From assembly GCA_013400155.1 (NCBI GenBank), contig VXBM01000043.1, forward strand, positions 145,097-209,096: a stretch of DNA of 64,000 nucleotides, written 5' to 3'. A program made the position numbers and the translations under genes. Of the stretch, positions 36,576 through 47,950 are shown in pieces (position 1 is the stretch's first letter; each line of letters opens with the position of its first letter). This DNA comes from Helopsaltes ochotensis. Taxonomy: Eukaryota > Chordata > Aves > Passeriformes > Locustellidae. Under the pieces are notes generated by a model, which was not told the DNA's origin, did not search any database, and saw only the letters and a list, made by a program, of their open reading frames with translations.

Positions 36576-39500
36576 CCTAGGAGGAAATTAATAGTTCTGT
36601 CTCTGGAGCAAGTTCTGAAAAGCATGCAATAAAAAGGGCCTGAAGGTAAACACTTAACTGAAGAGAAAAAAGAATAAAATATTGGATTTTATATACTTGA
36701 ACAAAATACTGGAACTGCTCAATGAGTGACTGCTGTACTTGCATTATCCAGCAGATTTCATCCTGATTTTAAACTCTCAATTTATAATCTCAGCTTTTAT
36801 TTGTAAATTACCATGTTTCTAAAAGTTTGGATCTATCCAGACCTCCACAAATACCATAGCACAGAATCCTACTGATAAGCCTGTGACTCAATAGTATCAC
36901 TAGGAATATTTAGAGTCACTATACAGACATTCATCATTTCAGCTCATGAAATAAGGCAACAATAGCATCTTTCTCAACAGGAACCAGTACTTCAAGGAAA
37001 GAAGATCACACTTCACAACAGATTTTGATGGTATACTGAAAGAGCAAAACAAAGGTGCAATTCAGGGGAGTAAAAGTACTCAAAATTTTACACAGAATAA
37101 TACATATTTGCTTCCTTTCCAGAAACAACCAAACCATTTTGATCATAGTCTTTCTGAATTTTTGTTTTGCCCCAGGAGGAAGCCCAATGTGGAAGTTGTC
37201 AACCCAAATACTTAAAGTTTATGGAGAAATTAATTTAAAAAATCCTGTTTACAGTAATTTTTAAGTGAGAATTTTCAGGTAATCTTGATGACAGTCAATA
37301 TTCTCTGCCTTTCCTAGAATACACATGCTCACACTGCTCTACACAGTGTTTTGCTTGCTGTGCAAGCATCTCTCCTAGCACATCTTCAGTGCTGAAGGGG
37401 TTTTACTATTTATTATTTTTATTATACACCCTCTAGCTGTTTCTAGGGAAGAATATTATTCTTCAGCTTCCATTAAATAATATACAGATGACTAATCACT
37501 GTGGCACCCAGGAAAGATATGTCAGGTAAAGTAAACATTCTTAAAAGAATGAACCCTTGAGCTATCCCTGCCAAATACTCTTACCTGGACCTGTCACAAT
37601 GATTATGGTGCAACCAAAGAAGGAGCCTTTGATGACTGAGGAGTTATCTGAATGAAACTGGTGAGCAGGAAAAAACCTACTGCCAGTTAGTCAAAAGCAG
37701 TGCCATTGAACAGAAATGATAGAACCACAGGGCTGCTCTTCTTGACTATAACAGTGAGATCATCAAATGCATTTCTAAAACTGCTATTGTCTGCTTTACT
37801 TCCACTTGTTAAATTTGCTTAAAAAGCACCAATGCAACAGCTGAGTTTTGGCTGAACAACGTTAGGCTAGTATGGTTTACAAGGAGCTGGAGCTAAAACC
37901 AGAACTGCAGCTACCCCAACACCAAATTAGAAAAAAGGACATCCAGTGTCCTCCATCCCTTCTAAATTCAGACTTTATAAAAATCAAGCGTGCAGAACAG
38001 TGTTTTATGTTAAGATTCCCAGGGGTAAAAAAAAAATCCTTATTATTATGTTACTTGCAGTATGAAAGAGGATGCAACCTTTTTTAGGTGTGTTGAAACA
38101 ATCTGGTTTAGGTGTGCTATGGCAGAAACCACTTGTCCTTTGAAGTTTTTAAGAACGGTTCTTAGGTGTACATTAAGTCCAACTTCTTACATGTCCTTCC
38201 TACCCTAGTGCTGGCTACTCAGTCTAGAAAACTATTTTCCCCAAATTTTACAGTAATGTTTGCAATGTCCTCTCCATACTTTCACTTTTTCTCCTTAGCT
38301 CTCTTACTTTATGTGCTTCACCCATATTTTGATACCAAATCTAGTCGTATGAGTTGAATTCTGATGCCCTGAAACCTGTCATGGAACACCATGTAAGGAT
38401 CAAAAGAGGACCTTGTCTGAAGCCTAACAGATCAGATATACTGGCATGCAGCCTGTGACAGTGTTTAGGAGGCCAACACCCCATCTCCCCCAGAGTCCCC
38501 ACAGATCTGGGGGACTCCTGCTGTATATGCAACCCATAGGCAGATTAGAGAGCCAGGGGCAGTTTCAAGGGACAGCAAATGCCCACAGATCTCCTAACTG
38601 ACAGTCTCCCATCCTGAACTTCTGTCAAAATTGAACTCCATCCTGTCACCAACAGATCACTGGTGGAGAACAAAAGAACTCTAAGCAAAATATGTGGGCT
38701 AGAAGAGAGCTCACTTACCTGGCTACAAAACTGAATTCACACAGAGACCCTCACAGCCTGTCCACAACACCACAGTACAAAATTAAATACAATACCTCAG
38801 ATAAGGAGTAACTGAAGTCCCAGCAGTATGCTTAAAAGTCCTACTTTGTCAGGGCAAAGTAAAAATACACAAACCAACAAACAAAAAAAAAAGGCGACTG
38901 AAAATGGACAGATTCTTTCTTCTCCTGCCACAATTCCTTACAATAGTTCTTCATCCACAAGGAATGGTCTCCTTGTTATCAGGCAGCTAATATTTTCCTT
39001 CTCCTGATGCATAGTCATATACTTTGTGGTATAGAGAGCAGTGCTTTGTTTGGTCCTCACAGGCATTTGGAATATGGGCCTATGGAACGCAGCTGGAAGC
39101 TGCATATGCACAAATCCTGTGCTGGAGCTGAAAAGAGCAAATGAGCAATGGAGTCCGACAGTAGACAAGAAGGATGATGTGAGGAATGGGAAAAGATAAT
39201 GGGAACCGTGGTTCGAATGTGAACTTACAAGAGGATTAAAACAAATAATTATGACCAGCTAGCAACAGTGTCCTCCCAGGTGGGCTGCATCTGACCCATG
39301 TTAGTAAAAGCTCCTTGGAGCACAAAGTCCAGTATGAATTTTCAGTAATTTATTCTGATATGAAAATATTCCTAATCTGATAATATGCTGCTTTCAGTGA
39401 GTGGAAAATATCTCAGGATATATTTGTCTATCAACTCACTTTTATTGTCTCCCATAAACTCAAACTCATAATCAGATATTTATTTCTTCACAGAGCCACC

Positions 39501-40865
39501 TCTGAAGTACACAATTCAGTAACATACTTCAGAAAAATAGCTTCTATTACACAATAAAGAGAAATGCAACCTCTTTATTTTTCAAGCAATTTGTCTCATT
39601 ACTCCCAAATTAGAGTAACAACCCCTTAAAAATCACAGAATAAATCCACCCCTTTATTTATTCTAAAGGCAGAGGAAGAAAACATATTTTACACTCCTCT
39701 ATGGTGGGAGACAGCTGACTGGAGACTGCAAGGGTGTACATGTCCACAGAAGAGAGAAGAGAATTCACACACAAAACTGCAGCCGAGGAAACAACAGCTT
39801 GACCTCCATCTGGCATGTGAGAATGACTTACAGACCTGGAAGCTTGTGTTTCAATGAAGAGATTCAAGAAAGAGCTGATACGGAAAAAGGCCTCATTTCT
39901 AATACTTTTATGTATTGGAAGTGGTCTGTCAACATTAGAATGACTTACTGCTATGTACTGTATTCTCCAAATCTGTATTTCTCATTTTCCCAGTACTTCT
40001 AGAGCACAGCCTACACCGTGCTTTCCTGATCTGAAGACTGCCAATTTCACTTCAATAAATACTGTCAAAAAATTTCATAAAATCACTTGTGTCACTTACC
40101 TATGCTGTAAATACGCTTTGTGTCAGATTACCTCCTGTTCAAGAACTCTAGAAAAAAACCCACACAAACAAAAGAGATAGTTAGCAATTAAACTTATTTA
40201 AATCATATCTTTTCCAGCCAAGTACCCATGAAACCTTCTAGTATCATCAGCCCGGCAGGATTCGAGAATAGCAATGAAAAGTGAATGCCTGAGCATCCTG
40301 AAATCTATTTCATATTTGATAATTGGCACCTTGCTTCCATTTAGAGTTTTCATATTATGCAAATGCTTATACACTGTGAGTCAATGAAGTGTAGAAAGAT
40401 AAGCTTCAAGCACGTTATGGACAATCAGCATAAAGAAGAGCTCAGGATACCAGGGCCTCCCGGAGCCTTTGGAAACAATCGAGGTTCATGGTGTTCAGCC
40501 ATTGCCTCAAGGGAAATACACACAGTTTCAGTGAGATAATGCACTCAAAATGACATGAGTTTTTTTAGCAAAAGCATGACCTGCAAGGGCCTGTCCTTCA
40601 TAAACCAGCTTTCAATAATATGGTTATCAAATCCAGATTATACACTTTACAGACCCCAAATGTGCCCACATTTCAGACCTTGAAATAGAAAACCTGATTC
40701 TTACACAAGAGTATAAGAATTTGTTTATCAATCAAGTTTAAATGAGGTTCAATAAAAGTACAACTAAAAAAGGCAGAACACTCTTGAAAATTCTGAAGCT
40801 CTGCAAGACAGAGAAGGTTCAGCAAAACAAGGGCAACTTCAGCTGGTCTCAAACACAGTCTGATG
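36576..40865. other. Unique non-coding DNA
   Basis: No exon, RNA gene or transposon is recognised. A hairpin with 8-bp arms (GAGTCCCC / GGGGACTC) spans 38493-38517. Reading frames are all under 80 codons. Confidence 0.55.
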
Positions 40866-40907
40866 TAGGAGAGAGGGAGAGAAGGGGAGGGAGAGAGAGA
40901 AAGAGAG
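40866..40907 (+). repeat. GA-rich purine tract
   Basis: A run of GAGAGGGAGA-type sequence lies directly upstream of the CR1 fragment. A short arginine/glutamate-rich frame through it is an artefact. Confidence 0.9.
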
Positions 40908-41165
40908 CACCAATCTCTTCTAAAGAGGTGCACCAGTGACAGGATGGGAAATAATGGATGCCAAGGAATATTGCAATTAAATATTGTTAAAGGGGGAAAA
41001 AATCATCACTAGGACAGTAAAAAACTAAGATGTAGGGCAGAGATATTGTGCAATCCCTGCCACTGGAGATGTTCAAAACTTGACAGGACCAGCCCTGAGG
41101 AACCTAATCCAAGCTGGCCTTGCTTTGACCTGAGAGTGTCAATTGTTGCTGACTTGCCTGAGGGC
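40908..41165 (+). mobile_element. CR1 LINE 3' fragment, plus strand
   Basis: 'caccaatctcttc', 'accagtgacaggatgggaaa', 'taatggatgcc', 'ctgccactggagatgttcaa', 'aacttgacaggaccagccct', 'gaggaacctaatccaagctg' and 'gccttgctttgacctgag' align in order with the bird CR1 3' region ('ggtctcttctcccaagtaac', 'tgacaggac', 'ccctggagatattcaaaac', 'ctggac', 'ccctgggcaacctgctc', 'ccctgctttgagcag'). There are several small indels, and the terminal short repeats are not recognisable. The copy is 5'-truncated and moderately old. Confidence 0.85.
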
Positions 41166-41177
41166 TCGTAGCCCTCA
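41159..41177. repeat. Perfect hairpin at the CR1 end
   Basis: TGAGGGCT and AGCCCTCA are exact inverted repeats around a CGT loop, at the 3' edge of the CR1 fragment. There is no T-run after it and no sign that it is functional. Confidence 0.9.
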
Positions 41178-42282
41178 CCTGACTCCAGGGTGCAGAGGAG
41201 CAGGCCTCTCCTGTGGTCAGAAGAGACTGAAATCTCCTCTACTATGAAGCAAGTGCAAATTTTAACCTGGAAGAACCCTGATCTTTTGTTTTGTGTATCA
41301 AAATTAATGGTGGTTCAAAGTATGCTAATGAGCAATCAAATAACTGTTAAGTTTTCTGCAGAGAAAGCCTAGACTTCCACAGGCAAACCAGCCCATCATA
41401 ATGACATCTTCCACCTGAAAAAGACTGTGAAACAAGCAAGTCACGTGCTATTTCACAGATGAATTAAACTACTTCCTGTAGTGGCTTCCTTAAAAGCCGT
41501 AGAAAGTGAGATTTGGTACAGAACAGAGACAAAACACCCTGCTGTGCCTACCTAGTTTCCAAACAAAAGCCCAGAGAGAAGAAGAAAGGAGGCAGTTTAA
41601 GTTCATAATAAATGTGGCTCTACTGCTGAAATTCTGGAAACATCACATCATCTCAAATTCATTAAATCAATTTGCAGTTCCTAAATATTCATGACAGTTT
41701 GTCGCACAGGTGGGTTAGATTACCCATTCTTTGTGAGAAAGGGAAAGCTTAGCTAATATTTCCCCCAAAAATCTGAGGGCAGACTTTGTGAAACACTTTG
41801 TGTTTCTCAAGAAGGAAACAAATGCAACTTTTGAAGAGGTGTAACACTGAGGCACACACTGTTCTCAGAAAGTGACTTGTCTGTGGTCTTATGGGTTGAA
41901 ATAAGAGCCAGCTCATCCTTCAACTGTGATATCAGAGGACTAGGTCCCAGTAGGAATCCAGTCAACATAATAACACTGAAGAGAACATATTGTCTGAAAT
42001 GGGTTTTATACTTGCTTCTACACACAGCTCCAGAGACTGTTAAACCCAGAAATCAAACTAAAATGATCAGAATAGAGTGAACTTAACAGCAGATTGAAAT
42101 TTGTAAGAAAGTTTTGAATTCAAGATTACAGTGAATAAACCACTAGAGTGGATTGCAGGAGAGACAACACAGAAATTAAATGAAATCACTGAAGGTTTAT
42201 GAACATCTCTCTTTCTCATTGTTCTTTTGCTACCTCTGACCTTCATGTTGCAGAGTTTCAGAAACTAGTATTTCACACTATC

Positions 42283-42328
42283 CATGTTTAAAAGTGACCC
42301 ATGTTTAAAAGTGACCCATGTTTAAAAT
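42283..42328 (+). repeat. 17-bp tandem repeat, about 2.7 copies
   Basis: The unit CATGTTTAAAAGTGACC is present twice in full and then partially (CATGTTTAAAA). The copies are identical, so the expansion is likely recent. Confidence 0.95.
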
Positions 42329-45300
42329 TCTCAGTTTAAATAGGAGTTTGTGCTTTCTTGGTTTGTCTTGGGGTTTTTTTTAGCTATGTCTTCTGTGAAG
42401 TACCCACCAGAGCACCAGATGAACCATGCCAGTCTTGGTTTTTAGTACCTCTCCTTCCTTCACCTTCCATGAGTCTTGTATAAATTTTCCTGGCTGGAAA
42501 TATAGGTAAGCCTACATCATGGGAAAAATTTTTCCCTTACACCTTAGAATTTTATAATGTATAACATGAAATTCAAATCAACATAAATTAGTAATTCAAT
42601 CCCTATATTCCAATTTAATGAACCAGAGGTTACATTGCTTTATTGTTTTGTGCCAGTGGACCAATCATTTGGTTTACAGATGGAATGTAGTTCTTTGTTA
42701 ATAAATAAATGCATAAAAAAATAAAGGTATCCTCAATGCAATTATGTTGATATCCCTCAGGAACCAGAATGCAATTATTTAAAATATTATTTTCTTAGAT
42801 TACTCTCAAGAAAATAAGGAAAGAAATATGAAATTTGTGTCCTTTTAACTTAAAGTCATTTTAAGAGCATCAACAGTGATGCAGATAGTCCCCAGTGGCA
42901 ACTGAGAAGCACTTAGCCAGAAAATTGTTATTGGATTACAGTTCTGGCTTCATAAAATGTGGCTAAAGATCATTTTAGACATCCATGGAATGACCCATTG
43001 TCATAACTGGTATGACAAACAAGTGACAAAGTTATTCTATTCAGCTATTTTGAGGATATTTCAGATCACAACAGTAACTTGGGGCTGTATCAGCCTACAC
43101 AGTTTTGATTCAATTATAAAAATAACTCACAATAAGAATAATTCTAGCATAAGTAATTGAATCTCTCCGGAGGAAAAGAAAAATCTCCACAAACATGTGC
43201 ATATACTATCAAGTGCTCCTGATGTATAAAGAATAGTGAAGTGATAGGGTGATCAGAAGTCAATTCCAATAGAGAACTACCTTTCAAACTAACTGGTCTT
43301 CTTTATTAAAACAAACAAGATGAAAAGGGCACCAAAGGACACTGCATGATTTTTAACAATGCGCAAACTGAAACCACTTAGATACCACTAAGGTTCATAC
43401 GATCCTTTTCATTTCATTTTACAGTCTTTTTCAAACAGATGATTTCCTGGATGAGAATGCTGCCTCCCATATTTTAATCTGTTGATAAGTCCCCCCAACT
43501 AATGTGACTATATAGCAGCTGCATGTGTACATACTTAAATAAATGCAAACAAGAAATAAAACTCTTCACCTTTACATCTGAGGTCACCAGTGACCACTGG
43601 CAACACAGTAAAAATCAGAACCTTGATCAAAAACCCTAACATGGGATTTAATTTCCTCATGTAAGGTCTTTGTCATTTTTCTTCCCTGCCCATTGCACAG
43701 TATGTCTTTGCAAATATAATTACATAGTTAACATCCTCAGCACCTATTTCATCCCTTGTTAATTTTGCTAAATATAAAAACAGACATGCTCAAGGAAACA
43801 AACTTTGCAAGTGAAGAAGCATAAACAATTAAAAAGGAAAAAAATAAATCTATTTGTATCCTGATAATTGGTATGCATAACTGAGCACTACTAGGTGCTT
43901 GTAATCCACATGATGGCCTTCTGGCTAGAAGTGCACATGCAAGAACAGCTTTTGCTGGACTGACAGGGATCACCTCAAAGTGTGGGTACAAGGAGGTCTT
44001 GGTTTTGTTTTTCTGTAAGCAGTGTTGAGGCTTGTAGCACCAAAGGGCAGGAGTGGCAGTTGATAAACCACACTGGTCTCACAACACCATTGGTTCCCAA
44101 ATCTTTTTTCTGAAAACCAAAAGGATTGGGGATGGGGTGGGTGGAGAGAGGGAGACAAACTTGGCAGCTAAAAGCCCTTAAGATTTTTGCAGTTTATCCG
44201 ACAGGCCAAAATCACATTTAGCTCCCACTGCTCTATGACTATCATCATAATTCAACTGAAGATACGAGTTTGAAGATCAGGGGCCAGCAGAGGGTTTCTC
44301 CTTCACACCTCTGCCATGAAAGAAGAGAGCAAGTAGCAGAAAGTCTTCAGTAATCAAAGAAGTGATAAATTTCCTGAAATTTCAATTGACTCACCCTTGG
44401 CAAGCAAATTGGCAGTTTTATTTTGTCCTCCACAATGTCCAAAAAGTAATTCTGTTCATCTTTGTGAAAAAAGGAAAACTTCAGATGGATTCCATTTAGT
44501 GGGGTGGCAGAGACCAGATCTTTATTCATCCTAACATATGGATCTTCACATATAAGACCAGATTTTAAAACTCTTACAACAGAAATTATTTTGTTCCCTG
44601 AATGTGATACCACCAAGTCATGGAGGATGGTGTTATTAAATGAAAGGAAGAGGATCACTAACTGTTGTTTGCATGACAAACATACTTTTAAACTTACTGC
44701 TTCCAAAGAGGATATTATCTCCCTATGCAGATGCATATTATCATTTGATACACCAGCTTACAAACAGAACTCAAAAGTACTTCTCATTAAGATTTTAGCA
44801 CTGAACTTGTTTTGTTACATTCACTAGTCACTACAATCCTGAATTATACCAGGCTTTGTCCCCTGCTATACTGTGCTGACCTGCTTATCCTTAGACTTCT
44901 GTTTAATTATCCAAAAGTGCACAAGAAAGCAGAGAGTCCAGTTTGAACCCCGATGATGTCTCAGCAATTTCTCCTCCCAGCACACACTATTTCAACAGCC
45001 AGTGATCACGGGAGTTAAAGTGCACACAAGCAGCTGAATAGGATGCAATTCTTATTCTTATGATGAATATCAGGGTCAGAGGTGAGTGCCAGATAACACA
45101 TAGCAGATGTGGAGGGAGTAGAAGGAATTCTGTTTACTTTGGGTGACCACCTACGTTTCAAAGGGGGAGGGGGGAAGCTAAAACTGCAAGATAAAGACTG
45201 TTTAAAGGATGGTCTTGTACAATATTTTGCAGGACAAAGATACATACTTCCGTATTAGCCCAAACTATTATTGAAATATAAGACAGTGTGGTCCAAATTA

Positions 45301-46590
45301 ACCACTCATGGAATGTGACTCTTCATGAAACAAATAAGAGAAATCTTTTGAAAACATACCTCATAGCATATGATCACTTCAGCTCATATTGAGAAGTTCC
45401 ATTTGTCTTTATGTTGCTTGTATTTCTTTCCATTTCAGATTTTTTTTCAGATATTAGAAGCAATGCAGCCTTACAAAGGGGAAGTGGAGAAAGTCTGATC
45501 TCAGCCTGAGGGTAGTTCTAGATAACCACTGAGAAGACTGCAAAACGCAGATGACAGCACATTTACAATCTCCCATTATGGAACAAGAAAGTACTGCAAG
45601 TTATTGCTAGCTGCTTGGGCTTAGATCATCAGTCCAGACTGTGCAGAAGGGACAAGAAACTGCTCCAGAAACAGACAGCAGGTGATTCTTACAAAGATGA
45701 TGCATGGAGCTGGAGATCTGCAAAAATTCTTCAAGTTGGTGAAACTATCAGCAGCCATTTAGCTGCTCAGCTTTTCACAGCCCATGGCAAGGGATGAGGA
45801 AGCTTTCTCCTCAGTACCATCAGCTCTTAACTCCCCAGCAGCAAGGAGCCAGCTGCCGTGAGAGACAGGTGAGAAGACTGATCACTTCAGTTCTACCAAT
45901 GAGCTTACTGTATGATCAATGACCTTTGTTTCCCCTGCTCCCTCTTCCTCTCCTAAAGAAATCATGAAAGTCATTAAGCATCTTGATGTTTTCCATATGG
46001 ATGTTTCTACAAGTTATAAGGTCAAAGTGGACCAGTTAGGAGAACTTAAAATCATCAGAAAAGACTGAAAAGGAGAAAGGGGGCAGGGAAAGCAGCATTT
46101 TTAAAAGAAAAACCAAACCAACACAAACCCACAAAAAACGCCCCCCTCAAACTAAACTATCCAGGGACAAGTTGCATTTTCCAACATTCTACAGGCATCA
46201 ATTTCCTAGACTACTGAAAACCTTCGTGAAGGCTGTCTCAGTGAAGTCTCAGCAAACAAATGGATAGGTTTGATTGAAAATCTTGCCCCAAATCACTACA
46301 TATTATTTTTTAAATAGGCCCACATTCATATAATATGATCCATTTAGTTCTCAAAAGGGAATAAATGGGGCTGTCATTGTAATTTTTAACTAATATTTAC
46401 AGAAAAAACTAATGGAGACTTGTCATCTGGGGAAGAACAGACCTCAGAAACCAGTTCAATCCAAGGGGGGGAAAAACAAACCAAAGTAATCCCACCACAC
46501 AGATGTCCACCAGTCAGCCTGCTAACTTTCTAAATTAGTTGTTACATTTATTTCTTTATAAGCTTTGGTCCGGATATTTAGTATTCAATC

Positions 46591-46609
46591 TTTTTTTTTT
46601 TTTTTTTTT
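46591..46609. repeat. Poly(T) tract, T19
   Basis: Nineteen consecutive T residues. The flanking sequence does not resemble a retrocopy on the minus strand. Confidence 0.95.
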
Positions 46610-47885
46610 ATGGGTGAAGTACACAGCAAGAAAGTAAGTTTGGCAAATGGCCTCTGAACTACTCTGAGCTCTGAAGATACAGTAGTACATTTTTAAAGAT
46701 ATACACAGCCTCATTTAGAAGATGGATTGAAGTGGAGTATGGAGGGCAATTTAAATAGAAAATCCAACAGTTTTCAGTTTTAAGTCTTCTATGCAATGTA
46801 CATCTCTTCTCGGGTAACATTAAAGATAATTTTAGAAGATCCCAAGTCTTTAAAGATGAAATATAATTGCAGCATGAAGCAGTAATTTTTTTTTTTTTAA
46901 TCGAAACAATTCTGACATTGCTAAAGTTTGGCTGAAACAAATGAGCAAAATGATAATTATTTCTAGAAAGTGGAAGGGAATGTATCCCCACCCTCCATGT
47001 TAACTGTTGGTCTACTGCCACACTTCCACTTTGGCAATGAAAGGAATGCTGTGGGCACCATTTAGAGGCATATGTGGCAGCCTGAAGGTTAAAGTAAATA
47101 TTCCTTATCTTTGACAGATGGTTAATTCATGGTCATTATTACTAATCCAATTGCTCAGTAATTTAGATATGACAAACATGTGTGTAGGAATATATGCCAG
47201 CGCACCTTTCTAGGAACCCCAAAATGCAATATTTTCCTCCATGCTTTCACCATACATCCTGAGGCTGAATGTGAGAGTTTGAAACAAATGCAGGCTTTTT
47301 TAGCACTTCAACTCCCTCCCACCACTCCTGCTACATAAGAGTGGGATTCTAGAGAGTTACTGTGTCTCCAGACGACTGATGAATTATTGGGCTTGGCTAA
47401 AACAACTATTTCCTTAGTATGTGTAATGCAAGCCAAATTTTTTCTTTTTAGGCCTAACTTTTCCAGTTCTGTGGTGCAAGTATCACCACTTAAGCAATCA
47501 TGGGGAACTAATCTGCAGACAAGGTCACAGTTTGGCACTGAGTGCTAGTCTGGAATGGCTTTAAAACAGATCATATCTAACTTAACCTTTATATAAATGG
47601 TGATCTGTGCACCCACTTCTACCACACAGATTCACAAAGTGAGGCCACTCTAACAGACTATCTTTCTCTCTCCATTACCATCACCTATTACAAACCCAGT
47701 CCATTTTATGTGGTGACAGGCACAAACATATTTTGGCAAATGTTTCTTAAAAAAATAATAACAATTAAAAACCCAAATTCCTTATACCTTCCTTTAGTTG
47801 ATACGGGAAGCTGAAGTTCTCTCCTTCTCTGTTCCCACTGACATTTCTAAATTGGCTGGCACAAGAAAGCACTGCAAAACACCTC

Positions 47886-47950
47886 CGCAGCTCACTCACT
47901 TAAGTTGAAAGTCTTCTACTGACTTCAAAGGTGTTTGGATCAGGCCCAAA
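47886..47950. repeat. Decayed short palindromic amniote repeat (copy 4)
   Basis: 'ctactgacttcaaaggtgtt' followed by 'tggatcaggcccaaa' is the typical half of the 'cattgacttcaatgggagttggatcaggccc' repeat of reptiles and birds. The GGATCAGGCCC end is the best-preserved landmark. Confidence 0.55.

Larger units (their letters stand above)
41178..47885. other. Unique non-coding DNA with minor repeats
   Basis: This contains the 17-bp tandem repeat at 42283-42328, an A/C-rich tract at about 46100-46150, a T19 run at 46591-46609 and a T run near 46887. A minus-strand frame of 129 codons at 44347-44736 and a 120-codon frame at 46659-47021 have no recognisable domain. An exon-like interval at 45451-45868 is discussed in the findings. 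No gene is called. Confidence 0.55.

Noticed and set aside
40441..40500. Collagen-like Gly-Pro-Pro triplets (GPPGAFGNNRG)
   Set aside because: Only about three triplets, no continuation and no collagen-type exon length; likely chance.
44278..44300. CTCF-like site (GGCCAGCAGAGGG)
   Set aside because: Matches only the first half of the motif; the remaining GGCGC part is missing.
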